A DNA stretch of 64,000 nucleotides from RHKX01 sp046330285 (GTDB lineage: Bacteria > Actinomycetota > Thermoleophilia > Solirubrobacterales > 70-9): assembly GCA_046330285.1 (NCBI GenBank), contig JAXLSX010000003.1:62001-126000 (forward strand). Reading direction: 5' to 3'. Below the pieces are notes generated by a model. That model did not search any database and was not told the origin of the DNA. It saw nothing but the letters and a program-made list of their open reading frames with translations. The position numbers and the translations under genes are program-made. This document shows, piece by piece, positions 17,776 through 26,210 of this stretch. Position 1 is the first letter of the stretch; each line of letters opens with the position of its first letter.

Positions 17776-17946
17776 ATGGCCGCCCACCGCTGCCCGGTCT
17801 GCGGCTACGTCTACGACGAGGCCGACGGGGAGCCCCGTGAGGGCTTCCCCGCCGGCACGCCCTGGAGCGACGTGCCCGACGACTGGACCTGCCCCGACTG
17901 CTCCGTCCGCGAGAAGGTCGACTTCGAGCCGGTCGAGGGCGGATGA
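17776..17946 (+). CDS. rubA: Rubredoxin, electron donor to AlkB
   Basis: This 56-residue protein has two iron-binding CxxC loops, CPVCGYVYDE at the N-terminus and CPDCSVREK near the C-terminus, with the spacing of AlkG-type rubredoxins. Aromatic residues of the core (Tyr, Trp, Phe) are in place. It carries electrons from a rubredoxin reductase, not found in this window, to AlkB. ATG 17776 follows the alkB stop by two bases, and the stop TGA overlaps the ATG of the tetR gene (ATGA), so the three genes are translationally linked. Confidence 0.95.
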   Translation: MAAHRCPVCGYVYDEADGEPREGFPAGTPWSDVPDDWTCPDCSVREKVDFEPVEGG

Positions 17947-18554
17947 CGCAGACCGCCGGACGACCCACCCACGCGGAGGCGAGCCGGGCGCTCCTCCGCG
18001 AGACGATCCTCGACGCAGTCGGCGAGCTGCTCGCCGACGACTCCTGGGCCGGCGTGACCATGAGCCAGGTCGCGACCCGTGCGGGAGTCAGCCGCCAGAC
18101 GGTCTACAACACGTTCGGCGGGCGGGACGAACTCGCCCAGACCTACCTGCTCCGGGAGTCGGAGCGGTTCCTGGCCGCAATCGACGAGGCGATCACCGAG
18201 AACGCCGCCGACGCCCGGCAGGCGCTGCGCTCCGCGGCCGAGCTCTTTCTCGAGCTCGCCGCCACCCACCCGATGATCCGGGCCGTCGCATCCGGCAACA
18301 ACGACGACCTCGTCGCCCTCGCGACCACCCGCGGCGGCCTGCTGCTGACGACCATGACCGCCCGCCTCGCCGACCGCATCGAGCGGACCTGGCCCGGCGT
18401 CGATCCGGCCGGCGCCTCACTGCTCGCGGAGAACCTCGTGCGACTGGCGATCAGCTACGCGGTCCTGCCCAGCGACACCCCCGAGCAGACGGCCGAGCAA
18501 CTGCAGAAGGTGCTGGGTCCGTACATCGACCAGCTGGTCGATGGGATGGGGTAG
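17943..18554 (+). CDS. TetR-family regulator of the alkB operon
   Basis: Residues about 20-65 form the TetR helix-turn-helix (VTMSQVATRAGVSRQTVYNTF), and the rest is an all-helical ligand-binding domain. The 203-residue length is typical. The gene is the third of alkB-rubA-tetR and overlaps rubA by four bases. In Dietzia a TetR protein (AlkX) downstream of an alkane hydroxylase gene represses the operon and senses fatty acids, so a similar feedback role is reasonable here. Its likely sites are the inverted repeats before alkB. Confidence 0.9.
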   Translation: MTQTAGRPTHAEASRALLRETILDAVGELLADDSWAGVTMSQVATRAGVSRQTVYNTFGGRDELAQTYLLRESERFLAAIDEAITENAADARQALRSAAELFLELAATHPMIRAVASGNNDDLVALATTRGGLLLTTMTARLADRIERTWPGVDPAGASLLAENLVRLAISYAVLPSDTPEQTAEQLQKVLGPYIDQLVDGMG

Positions 18555-18590
18555 GCGATCGGCTCACGCCGAGGCCCGCACGGGGGGTGC

Positions 18591-18857
18591 GAGTTGGTTC
18601 GGCTGGGGAAGGGGGATGTGGGTGGACGGCTTCCGGCGGACGCGAGGGTCGGTGGGTGGCAGGCAGGAAACGCTCCCTGTGGTTGCGTTTCCGGCCAGTG
18701 GGCTCGCCGGAGCGCCGGTTTCGTTACCCGTGGGGCCGTTTCCGGCGGTGAAGTAACGAAACCGGCGCCATGACACCCATAAGGTCACTTCAGGCAGCAA
18801 GTCAAGCGCTCGGGTGACGAAACCGGCGTTCAGCGATCCCCTTCCCCAGCCAACCTC
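18591..18857. repeat. Non-coding segment with terminal inverted repeats, MITE-like or REP-like
   Basis: The gap of about 370 bases between tetR and the permease gene has no convincing gene. GGCTGGGGAAGGGG at 18601-18614 recurs inverted as CCCCTTCCCCAGCC at 18838-18851, within a longer imperfect match at both edges (GAG-TTGG left, CCAA-CCTC right). Inside are a 16-base perfect dyad and short direct repeats (CGTTTCCGGC at 18686-18695 and 18737-18746). The layout is that of a small non-autonomous element or a palindromic repeat unit. Short open frames across it (71 and 107 codons) have no recognisable features. No target-site duplication was identified. Confidence 0.5.
18712..18768. repeat. Perfect 16-base inverted repeat with 25-base loop
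   Basis: GCGCCGGTTTCGTTAC (18712-18727) pairs exactly with GTAACGAAACCGGCGC (18753-18768). A third near-copy, GTGACGAAACCGGCG, lies at 18814-18828 with one difference. There is no T-run afterwards, so it is not a typical intrinsic terminator, although it could still end tetR transcription or bind protein. Confidence 0.75.
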
Positions 18858-18930
18858 GTCGCCCTCTCGCCCCCGGGCGCCGTTCACCCAGCCGGGAGAA
18901 GCCGGCGGCGATTCCGCCGGGGCGATCCGT

Positions 18931-19785
18931 CTACGGCGCCGCAGTTCCCTCCGCGGCCACCGCGCTTGGGGCGGCGCCGGCCGTCGGGGCCGCTCCTCCC
19001 TCCTCGCGGGTCAGCTTGTGGGCCATGTAGACGGGGAGGATCGAGATCAGGATCACGAAGACGGCCACGACGTTGACGATCGGGAGCTGGTTGGGGCGGG
19101 AGAAGTTGGTGAAGATCCAGAGCGGCAGGGTCTCGATGCCGGCGCCGGCGGTGAACGTGGTGACGATGATCTCGTCGAAGGAGAGGCCGAAGGCGAGGAG
19201 GCCGCCGGCGACGAGGGCCGTCTGCATGCTCGGCATGGTGACCCGCCGGAAGGTGGTCCAGGGAGTGGCGCCGAGGTCGGAGGAGGCTTCCTCGAAGTTG
19301 CCGGAGACGCGGCGGAGGCGGGCGACGACGTTGTTGTAGATGACGACGATGCAGAAGGTCGCGTGGCCGACGACGACGGTGAGGAAGCCGAGGTCGACCC
19401 CGAGGAACTGAGTGAAGGTGGTGTTGAGGGCGACGCCGGTGACGATGCCGGGGAGGGCGATCGGGAGGATGACGAGGAACGAGATCGTCTCGCGGCCGAA
19501 GAAGCTGAAGCGGGCGACCGCGAGGGAGGCGAGCGAGCCGAGGACGAGCGCGAGGATCGTGGCGACCGCGGCGACCTCGAGCGAGGTGAAGAACGCGTCG
19601 CGGGCGCCGCTGTTGGCGAGGGCGTCTCCGACCCACTGGGTGGTGAACCCCGGCGGCGGCCACTCGAGCGACTTGCTCGTGTTGAAGGCGTAGATGAAGA
19701 TCACCCCGAGCGGGATGTAGATGAACGCGAGCGTGAAGGCGCTCGCGGCCCGGAGCAGCAGCTCGGCGCGCCTGGAGAGCCTCAT
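18931..19785 (-). CDS. potC: Polyamine-type ABC transporter permease (PotC-like)
   Basis: The 284-residue protein has six predicted membrane spans and the permease EAA loop near EEASSDLGATPWTTFRRVTM, which docks on the ATPase. The pattern IALPGIVTGVAL and FDEIIVTTF is typical of the PotC/PotI branch. The tail is a low-complexity Ala/Gly/Pro stretch. It is the last gene of the importer operon and starts 16 bases after the first permease. Function: inner-membrane channel half for spermidine or putrescine uptake. Substrate is inferred from family only. Confidence 0.88.
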   Translation of the reverse strand: MRLSRRAELLLRAASAFTLAFIYIPLGVIFIYAFNTSKSLEWPPPGFTTQWVGDALANSGARDAFFTSLEVAAVATILALVLGSLASLAVARFSFFGRETISFLVILPIALPGIVTGVALNTTFTQFLGVDLGFLTVVVGHATFCIVVIYNNVVARLRRVSGNFEEASSDLGATPWTTFRRVTMPSMQTALVAGGLLAFGLSFDEIIVTTFTAGAGIETLPLWIFTNFSRPNQLPIVNVVAVFVILISILPVYMAHKLTREEGGAAPTAGAAPSAVAAEGTAAP

Positions 19786-19801
19786 CTGAGCGCCACCCCG
19801 C

Positions 19802-20698
19802 TCATACGTGCTCGAACGCCCCGAGGCGCCTGGCGATCAGCAGGTAGATGATCATGATCGCGATCGGGATCGTGGTCAGCGCCGCCGCCAGCGGCAGGTT
19901 GGTGGTGATGTTCGAGTAGATCGTGTTGCCGATGAACTGGGTGTTGCTGACCAGCGACGGCGTGATGAAGTCGCCGAGGGTCAGCGAGAAGGTGAAGATC
20001 GAGCCGGCGACGATCGCCGGGAAGACGAGCGGCCAGATGACGCTCCGGAACGTCTTCCAGGGCTTGGCCCCGAGATCGTCGGAAGCGGCCAGAAGCGAGT
20101 TCGGGATCCGCTCGAGCCCCGCGTAGACGGGGATGATCATGTACGGCAGCCAGATGTAGCTCATGACGAGCCAGACGGAGACGTTCCCGATGCCGGGGCC
20201 GTGCAGCCCGAGCGGCGAAAGGGCCCAGTTGAGGGGGCCGTCCGCGCTCAGGATCGTCTTCCAGGCATAGACCTTGACCAGGTACGACGACCACAGCGGC
20301 ACGAGCACGGCGACGACCAGCAGGCCCTTCGAGCGGGTCCGTGCGACCTTCGCCATGAAGAACGCCAGCGGCAACGCGAGCAACGCGTCGGTGACCGTGA
20401 CCGCCGCGGCGATCAGGACCGTCCGCAGCGTGATCGTGCGGTAGACCGAGTCGCTGAAGATCGTCTGGAAGTTGTCCAGCGTGAACGTCTGCTGGATCTC
20501 GCCGCTCAGCTCGCCGAGCGACCAGAAGCTGGCGATGAGCAGCACCGCCAGCGAGCCGAGATAACCGATGACCAGCCAGCCCACCGGGCCGGCCAGCAAC
20601 GCCCCGACCTGGAGGCGCGGACGGCCGTGGAAGAGGTCGGCGAGCCTGCGGCCCACCGACCTCCTCGGCGTCGGAGCTCCGAGCCCCGCTGCTTCCAC
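19802..20698 (-). CDS. potB: Polyamine-type ABC transporter permease (PotB-like)
   Basis: This is the partner permease of 298 residues, with six membrane spans. Family marks are FTLDNFQTIF in the first periplasmic loop, KVYAWKTIL, and the cytoplasmic EAA-type loop ASDDLGAKPWKTFRSVIWP. It lies 31 bases after the binding-protein gene and 16 bases before the second permease. It forms the heterodimeric membrane channel with it. Confidence 0.88.
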   Translation of the reverse strand: MEAAGLGAPTPRRSVGRRLADLFHGRPRLQVGALLAGPVGWLVIGYLGSLAVLLIASFWSLGELSGEIQQTFTLDNFQTIFSDSVYRTITLRTVLIAAAVTVTDALLALPLAFFMAKVARTRSKGLLVVAVLVPLWSSYLVKVYAWKTILSADGPLNWALSPLGLHGPGIGNVSVWLVMSYIWLPYMIIPVYAGLERIPNSLLAASDDLGAKPWKTFRSVIWPLVFPAIVAGSIFTFSLTLGDFITPSLVSNTQFIGNTIYSNITTNLPLAAALTTIPIAIMIIYLLIARRLGAFEHV

Positions 20699-20729
20699 GA
20701 TCGTCCGCGTTCTCCGGTCGGTCGCCTAC

Positions 20730-21935
20730 CTAGCCCTTGATCTCCGTCCAGGCCTGGTTCCAGTCGTCGTACGTCTTACAGACGTCGCCGCGGTCGTCGC
20801 CGCAGTCGGAGACCGGAGTGGTCCAGTAGTAGACCTCGTCCAGGTACTGTTTGCCGTCCGCGTCGTAGATCTTGCAGTGGTTCGGATCTGCGGTGAAGTC
20901 ACAGGCCTTCTCGTTGGCCGGCGCCTCACCGAACCACTCCGCCACGGCGGCGTTGGTCTTCGGATCGATGATGTGGTTCATCCACATGTACATGCAGTTG
21001 GGATGCTCAGCCTGCGAGCTGATCATCCACGTGTCGGACCAACCGGTCGAACCCTCCTTCGGGTAGACCGCGTCCACGGGCTGGTTGTCGGCCTGCAGGA
21101 GCTGGTTGATCACCTGCCAGGTCGTACCGACGACGCTGTTGCCGTTGGTGAACGCCTGGATCTCCTTCGTGTAGTCCGACCAGTACTCGCCGATGTACTC
21201 GTTCTGCGTCTTCAGCAGATCCACGGCGGCGTTGAACTGATCCTCGTCCAGCTCGTACGGGTTGTCGATTCCCAGATCCGGCTGGGTCGCCTTCAGGTAC
21301 AGCGCGGCGTCGGCGATGTAGATCGGGCTGTCGTAGGCCGTGATCTTGCCCTTGTTGGCCTCCATCTGCTTCGGGTCGAACACCGCTCCCCAGGAACTTG
21401 CGGCGGGGCTGACGACGTCGGTGTTGGACATCAGCAGGTTCGCTCCGCGGCCGTGCGGAATCCCGTACATCTGGCCGTCGACGCTGTTGTAGGGCTGGTC
21501 CTTCAGGCCCGGGAACACGTCGGCGTAGTTGGCGACGAGATCGGTGTTGACCGGAGCGACGTCGCCGCCATCGATCAACCGCAGCGTCGCGTCACCCGAC
21601 GCCGAGACGCCGTCGTAGTCGCCCGTCCGCATCAGCGTCACCATCTCGTCGGAGGTGTTGCCGATCTTGACGTTGACCTGGCAACCGGTCTCCTTCTCGA
21701 AGTCGCTGATCCAGTCGACCTTGGGATCGGTCGAACCGTCCTCGCAGTAACCGGCCCAGCAGATCAGGTTGAGCTCGCCTTCCCCCTTGCCGACCTCGCT
21801 CAGCATCTCTCCACCGCCACTCGTGCTGTCGCTCGAGTCACTGCTTCCGCAACCGATCGCGAAAGCAGCGATGAAGACGCTCAGGCCTGCCACGGCGAGC
21901 CAGGCCCACCGTGCAGAGCGCGCATCGCTACTCAT
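20730..21935 (-). CDS. potD: Extracellular polyamine-binding lipoprotein (PotD/PotF-like)
   Basis: ATG 21935 with a strong GAGGAGGAAAG ribosome site starts a 401-residue protein; the open frame further upstream is rejected. A signal peptide ends in a lipobox FAIGC (Cys29), so it is anchored to the outer face of the membrane. The mature part is a type II periplasmic-binding fold: LNLICWAGYCED, DVVSPAASSWGAVFD, IPHGRGANLLMSN and EVYYWTTP. It captures ligand, probably spermidine, putrescine or a similar amine, for the two permeases. The gene sits between the ATPase and permease genes rather than at the end of the operon. Confidence 0.9.
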   Translation of the reverse strand: MSSDARSARWAWLAVAGLSVFIAAFAIGCGSSDSSDSTSGGGEMLSEVGKGEGELNLICWAGYCEDGSTDPKVDWISDFEKETGCQVNVKIGNTSDEMVTLMRTGDYDGVSASGDATLRLIDGGDVAPVNTDLVANYADVFPGLKDQPYNSVDGQMYGIPHGRGANLLMSNTDVVSPAASSWGAVFDPKQMEANKGKITAYDSPIYIADAALYLKATQPDLGIDNPYELDEDQFNAAVDLLKTQNEYIGEYWSDYTKEIQAFTNGNSVVGTTWQVINQLLQADNQPVDAVYPKEGSTGWSDTWMISSQAEHPNCMYMWMNHIIDPKTNAAVAEWFGEAPANEKACDFTADPNHCKIYDADGKQYLDEVYYWTTPVSDCGDDRGDVCKTYDDWNQAWTEIKG

Positions 21936-21963
21936 CTTTCCTCCTCTGTTGATGACTACCCCA

Positions 21964-23025
21964 CTACCCCTGCTGCTCGGCGACCGCGACCGTGTGCTCA
22001 CGGCGCCAACCAACCTTGACCCGCTGTCCTCGCATGCCCTCGTCCTCATGGGACGTCTGCTCGAGGTTCTGCCTCGCCACCTGGAGGCGATCGCCGCCGT
22101 CCAGGTCGACGTGGAAGCGCGTGACCATCCCCGCATACGAGACGTCGGCGATCGTGCCCTCCTCGACGACGAGCCCCTCGACGGGGTCGCCCGGGGCGAT
22201 CAGCCGGACCTTCTCGGGGCGGACGGTGAAGCTGTCGCCGTCGCGATGGACCAGGTTCGAGACGCCGACGAAGCCGGCGACGAAGGCGTTGGTGGGGCGC
22301 TCGTAGATGCCCTCGGGCTCCCCGATCTGCTCGATCCGGCCCTCGTTGAAGACGGCGATCCGGTCGGACATCGTCAGCGCCTCCTCCTGGTCGTGGGTCA
22401 CGTAGATGAACGTGATCCCGACCTCGCGCTGGATCTGCTTGAGCTCGACCTGGAGCTGTTCGCGGAGCTTCAGGTCGAGGGCGCCGAGCGGCTCGTCGAG
22501 AAGCAGCACCCGCGGCCGGTTGACGATCGCCCGGGCGAGCGCGACGCGCTGACGCTGACCGCCGCTGAGCTCGCTCGGCTTGCGATCGTCGTAGCCCGGG
22601 AGACGGACCATCTCGAGCGCCTCGGCGCGCCGCTTGCCGCGCTCCTCGCGGCTCACCTTCGCGACCCGGAGCCCGTACTCGACGTTGTCGCCGACGGTCA
22701 TGTGGGGGAACAGCGCGTAGTCCTGGAAGACGGTGTTGACGTCGCGGTCGTAGGCGGCCAGGTCGGTGACGTCGACGCCGGCGAGCTCGACGTGGCCCTC
22801 GTCGGGGAGCTCGAAGCCGGCGACCATCCGCAGCATGGTCGTCTTGCCGGAGCCGGAGGGGCCGAGCATCGTGAAGAACTCGCCACGGCGGATGTCGAGG
22901 TCGACGCGGTCGACGGCGACGACGCTGCCGTAGGTCTTCCGGACGCCGGTCAGCCGGACGTCGGGGACGCTGCCTTCCTCACTGGTGCCTGGTGTTTGAA
23001 TCGCTGCCTTTGCCAATTGGTACAA
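21964..23025 (-). CDS. potA: Polyamine-type ABC transporter ATPase (PotA-like)
   Basis: Walker A GPSGSGKTT, Q-loop FQDYALFPHMT, signature LSGGQRQRVALARA, Walker B VLLLDEPLGALD and H-loop VTHDQEEAL are all present, followed by a TOBE-like C-terminal domain with FTVRPEKVRL. It powers the importer. The start is unclear: only TTG codons occur before the conserved core, at 23025 and 23016; the second (MAKAAIQT) also resembles the TTG-GCN-AA start of the ligase gene. It opens the minus-strand operon of ATPase, binding protein and two permeases. Confidence 0.92.
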   Translation of the reverse strand: MYQLAKAAIQTPGTSEEGSVPDVRLTGVRKTYGSVVAVDRVDLDIRRGEFFTMLGPSGSGKTTMLRMVAGFELPDEGHVELAGVDVTDLAAYDRDVNTVFQDYALFPHMTVGDNVEYGLRVAKVSREERGKRRAEALEMVRLPGYDDRKPSELSGGQRQRVALARAIVNRPRVLLLDEPLGALDLKLREQLQVELKQIQREVGITFIYVTHDQEEALTMSDRIAVFNEGRIEQIGEPEGIYERPTNAFVAGFVGVSNLVHRDGDSFTVRPEKVRLIAPGDPVEGLVVEEGTIADVSYAGMVTRFHVDLDGGDRLQVARQNLEQTSHEDEGMRGQRVKVGWRREHTVAVAEQQG

Positions 23026-23126
23026 AAGCCGGACGGGACGTACGCGACGCTATCCCAAACCGCTGCCCCGGTGGATTACGGCGCCGGACAACGTTCGCCC
23101 GCCGCGTTGGCCGGGTAGTCGAAAGC

Positions 23127-24125
23127 TCAGGCCGACTTCCGCCAGACGACGGGGTCCGTGCCCTCGACACGCTCGGCCTCGCCCAGCTTCTCGAGGTGGT
23201 CGAGGTAGGCGAGCGAGAGCTGCAGCGCCCACGCCGCCGCCGGTCCGCTGACGTTGTCGGCGCCGAGCATGTGCTCGACGACCCCGAACGGCGTCTTCTC
23301 GCCGTCGGCGAGCGCCTTGCGCACGGTGCCGAGCTGCGAGTCGACCTCGTCGTGGTAGGCGGCGATCTTCGCGCCGACCTCGCGGAAGGTCCGGCCGTGG
23401 CCGGGCAGGCAGAGGCGGACGTCGAGCTCGTCGACGACGTCGAGCGAGCTCAGGAACTCGCCGACCGGATCGGCCGTGTGACCGTGGTCGTAGAAGAGCG
23501 AGATGCGCCCGAGCAGGTGGTCGCCGGAGACGAGCAGCCCGCTCTCGGGCTCGTGGAGGACGACGTGGGACGGTGCGTGGCCGGGAGTCTCGTAGGCCCG
23601 GAAGAACCCGAGGTCGGTGGCGACCTCGACGCCGTCCACGAGCTCGCGGTCGGGCGGAACTACGCGATCGATGTAGGTGCTCTCGCCGCGGCGCTCCTCG
23701 TAACGGTCGAGGGTCTCCGCGGGCACGCCGCTGTGGCGCGCGACCTCGATCCGGCCGTCGAGCGCCTTGTCGGGGTCCTCGGCCATCGCCCGGACGTGCT
23801 CCCACGCCGGATGCATCCAGAGCTCGCAGCCGGCGGCGTCGACGATCGGCCCGGCGGCACCGTAGTGGTCGGTGTGGGAGTGGGTGCAGACGACGAGGCG
23901 GATGTCGCGCAGCTTCAGCTTCGCCTGGCCGAGCGCGAGCTCGAGCTGGTGCAGCCCCTCCTCCCCGCCGATGCCGGTGTCGAAGAGGACGACGCCGTCG
24001 CCGCGCGAGATCGCCCACGAGTTGACGTGGGGAACGCCGGGCCACGGACACGGGAGCCGCAGGCGCCAGACGCCGGGAAGGATCCGCTCGCTGCGGGCGA
24101 CCTCGTTGCGCCGGTCCGGGCTCAT
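23127..24125 (-). CDS. Metallo-beta-lactamase-fold hydrolase, 332 aa
   Basis: The dinuclear-metal motif THSHTDHYGA gives HxHxDH, followed by further ligands in ETPGHAPSHV, VSGDHLL and CLPGHGRTF. The extra C-terminal helical domain of about 90 residues resembles glyoxalase-II-like or LACTB2-like members. It is divergent from the second MBL gene at 24191 and separated by 65 bases. Cytoplasmic hydrolysis of a thioester, lactone or phosphodiester is possible; the substrate is not determinable. Confidence 0.85.
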   Translation of the reverse strand: MSPDRRNEVARSERILPGVWRLRLPCPWPGVPHVNSWAISRGDGVVLFDTGIGGEEGLHQLELALGQAKLKLRDIRLVVCTHSHTDHYGAAGPIVDAAGCELWMHPAWEHVRAMAEDPDKALDGRIEVARHSGVPAETLDRYEERRGESTYIDRVVPPDRELVDGVEVATDLGFFRAYETPGHAPSHVVLHEPESGLLVSGDHLLGRISLFYDHGHTADPVGEFLSSLDVVDELDVRLCLPGHGRTFREVGAKIAAYHDEVDSQLGTVRKALADGEKTPFGVVEHMLGADNVSGPAAAWALQLSLAYLDHLEKLGEAERVEGTDPVVWRKSA

Positions 24126-24190
24126 GGCGGCGAGCCTATCCCGCTCCGGCCCGCGCGGGATGCCTGCCGCCTCCGGCTAGGATCCGCGCC

Positions 24191-24889
24191 ATGAGCATTC
24201 CCACCGCCGACAGCCACACCCGGATCAGCCGCTACGGCATCGTCAACGCCTTCCTCGTCAAGGAGGAGGACGGCCTGACCCTGATCGACACGGGCCTGAA
24301 GGGAACCGGCAAGAAGATCCTCGCGGAGGCGAATGCGCTCGGCCAGCCGATCGTCCGGATCGTCCTCACCCACGCCCACGGCGACCACATCGGCTCGCTC
24401 GACGAGCTGCGCGCCCAGCTTCCCGACGCCGAGGTCCTGATCTCCGCCCGCGACGCGATCCTCCTCGCCGGCGACAAGACCCTTCAGCCAGGCGAGACCG
24501 GCAAGCTCAAGGGCAGCTACCCCGGCGCCAAGACCAAGCCGACACGGACGATCGAGGGCGGCGAGCGGGTCGGCTCGCTCGAGGTCATCGCGACCCCCGG
24601 CCACACCCCCGGCCATCTGGCGCTCCTCGACACCCGCGACCGCACGCTCTACTGCGGCGACGTCTTCTCGACCCTGTTCGGCGTCTACACGACCGCCCGC
24701 GCCAACCCGCTGTTCCCGCTGCCGACGATGGCGACCTGGAACCGGGAGCTGGAGCTGGAGAGCGCGATCGAGCTCCGCACCCACGAGCCCGCCGCCCTCG
24801 CTCCGGGCCACGGGCCGGTCAACATCGACGCGCTCGAGCAGATGGACGACGCGATCGCCAAGTCGGCCGAGATCGCCGCGAAGCGGTAG
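24191..24889 (+). CDS. Metallo-beta-lactamase-fold hydrolase, 232 aa
   Basis: A compact MBL-fold enzyme with the HxHxDH motif in LTHAHGDHIGS and later ligands in ATPGHTPGHL, YCGDVFS and LAPGHGP. ATG 24191 begins MSIPTADSHT. Its stop is four bases from the end of the desaturase gene on the other strand. It differs from its neighbour at 23127-24125 in length and lacks the C-terminal helical extension, so the two are not recent duplicates. Substrate unknown. Confidence 0.87.
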   Translation: MSIPTADSHTRISRYGIVNAFLVKEEDGLTLIDTGLKGTGKKILAEANALGQPIVRIVLTHAHGDHIGSLDELRAQLPDAEVLISARDAILLAGDKTLQPGETGKLKGSYPGAKTKPTRTIEGGERVGSLEVIATPGHTPGHLALLDTRDRTLYCGDVFSTLFGVYTTARANPLFPLPTMATWNRELELESAIELRTHEPAALAPGHGPVNIDALEQMDDAIAKSAEIAAKR

Positions 24890-24893
24890 CGGC

Positions 24894-25934
24894 CTACGTC
24901 GCTGAGGTCGCCGGGCGCGCCTGGACCTGGGTGCGGCGGTAGCTCGCCTTCGCGGCGGCGAAGCCGACGAGCTGGTTGCTCGAACGGTCCCAGAGCTTGA
25001 GCCGCGAGCAGCGGAGCGACTTCCGGAACGTCAGCACCGGAACCTGGGCGAACACCTCGTTCTCGTCGTGGGCCCGCTGCAGGCTGTAGTTGGGGACCCT
25101 CGCGCTCAGGTGGTGGACGTGGTGGAGGCCGATGTTGCCGGTGAAGAACTGGAAGGGCTGCGGGAGCTTCAGGTAGCTGCTGCCCTTGAGCGCCGCCTCC
25201 GAGTAGTCCCAGGTCTCGCTGTTCTCCCAGTAGACGTCCTCGAACTGGTGCTGGACGAAGAAGAGCCAGACGCCGGCGGTGCCGGCGATGACGATCAGCG
25301 GGGCCTCGATCAGGAGCACGGCCTGCCAACCGAAGACCACGCAGGCGAGCCCGACCATGGCAACGACGGCGACGTTGGTGAGGAGGATGCTGTTGCGCAG
25401 AGGGCCCGGCTTCGAGCCGGCCCAGACGCGGGGGCCGATCAGCAGCGACCAGAGCGGGCCGATGCCGAACATCACGACCGGGTTGCGGAACAGGCGGTAG
25501 CCGAGGCGCGAGCGCCAGGGTCGCTCGTAGTACTCCTCGACGGTCCAGGTCGGGACGTCTCCGGTGCCGCGGCGATCGAGGTCGCCGGCGGAGCCGTGGT
25601 GGATCGCGTGGTGGTGACGCCAGTTCGCGAAGCACTGGAAGGTCAGCAGGCCGAAGATCCGCCCGCCCCAGAGGTTCGCCTTCCGGGAGGCGAAGAACGA
25701 GCCGTGCGTGCAGTCGTGGAAGAGGATGAACGTCCGCAGCAGGAACCCGGCGGTGGGGATCGAGATCAGCAGCACGAGCCAGTAGGAGACGTCGAGCGCC
25801 TCGTACATGAGGGCCCAGCCGATCAGGAAGGCGACCGGCGCGGTGATGATGTCCAGCACGGAACGCCAGAGGACGGGGCGCGCGTACGGCGCCATCGCCT
25901 CGCGCCAGTACGGGTCGTTCGTGCTCTCTGACAT
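24894..25934 (-). CDS. Membrane fatty acid desaturase
   Basis: The three histidine boxes of the membrane diiron desaturases are present: HDCTHGSF, HHHAIHHG and, near the end, HHVHHLSARVPNY. Several hydrophobic spans lie between them. The enzyme introduces a double bond into fatty acyl chains using oxygen and an electron donor. ATG 25934 (MSESTNDPYW) with GGAG upstream is preferred over the 25-residue extension to 26009, which is not conserved in character. It is divergent from glnN, with 276 bases between them. Confidence 0.9.
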   Translation of the reverse strand: MSESTNDPYWREAMAPYARPVLWRSVLDIITAPVAFLIGWALMYEALDVSYWLVLLISIPTAGFLLRTFILFHDCTHGSFFASRKANLWGGRIFGLLTFQCFANWRHHHAIHHGSAGDLDRRGTGDVPTWTVEEYYERPWRSRLGYRLFRNPVVMFGIGPLWSLLIGPRVWAGSKPGPLRNSILLTNVAVVAMVGLACVVFGWQAVLLIEAPLIVIAGTAGVWLFFVQHQFEDVYWENSETWDYSEAALKGSSYLKLPQPFQFFTGNIGLHHVHHLSARVPNYSLQRAHDENEVFAQVPVLTFRKSLRCSRLKLWDRSSNQLVGFAAAKASYRRTQVQARPATSAT

Positions 25935-26081
25935 CGCGTCGGGTCTCCTCGTCGGGGTCGGGTTCTGTCGGCTCTGAGTGGCCGCGGCTCCCAACGCGAC
26001 TGGCGACATCGTATTCGTCGTAGGCGCGTAATTGGGAGTTTCTCCCCGCTCCGCCCCCGTGGCGAACCCGTCGGCGGCAAG

Positions 26082-26099
26082 TTTGTACGGACGGACAAA
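26082..26099. promoter_or_regulatory. Candidate operator between desaturase and glnN
   Basis: An imperfect dyad with outer arms TTTGT and ACAAA separated by eight bases (ACGGACGG) lies in the divergent spacer at 26082-26099. Its size and symmetry fit a dimeric TetR-type site, but no regulator gene is adjacent. The remainder of the 276-base spacer shows no gene. Confidence 0.3.
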
Positions 26100-26210
26100 G
26101 GCGTCTCACCGCACAGGGCCTACGGTTCCGGTCAGAACTTTGCGACGATGCACGGACGGCTCGCCCCTGCCGGGTCGAGCCGCGCAGCCACGAGAAGGAG
26201 CGAAAACGCG

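Noticed and set aside
18541..18887. Short open frames of 71 (plus) and 107 (minus) codons in the 18.6-18.9 kb gap
   Set aside because: Opposite-strand overlap, no ribosome site of note, no domain, and the underlying DNA is dominated by inverted repeats.
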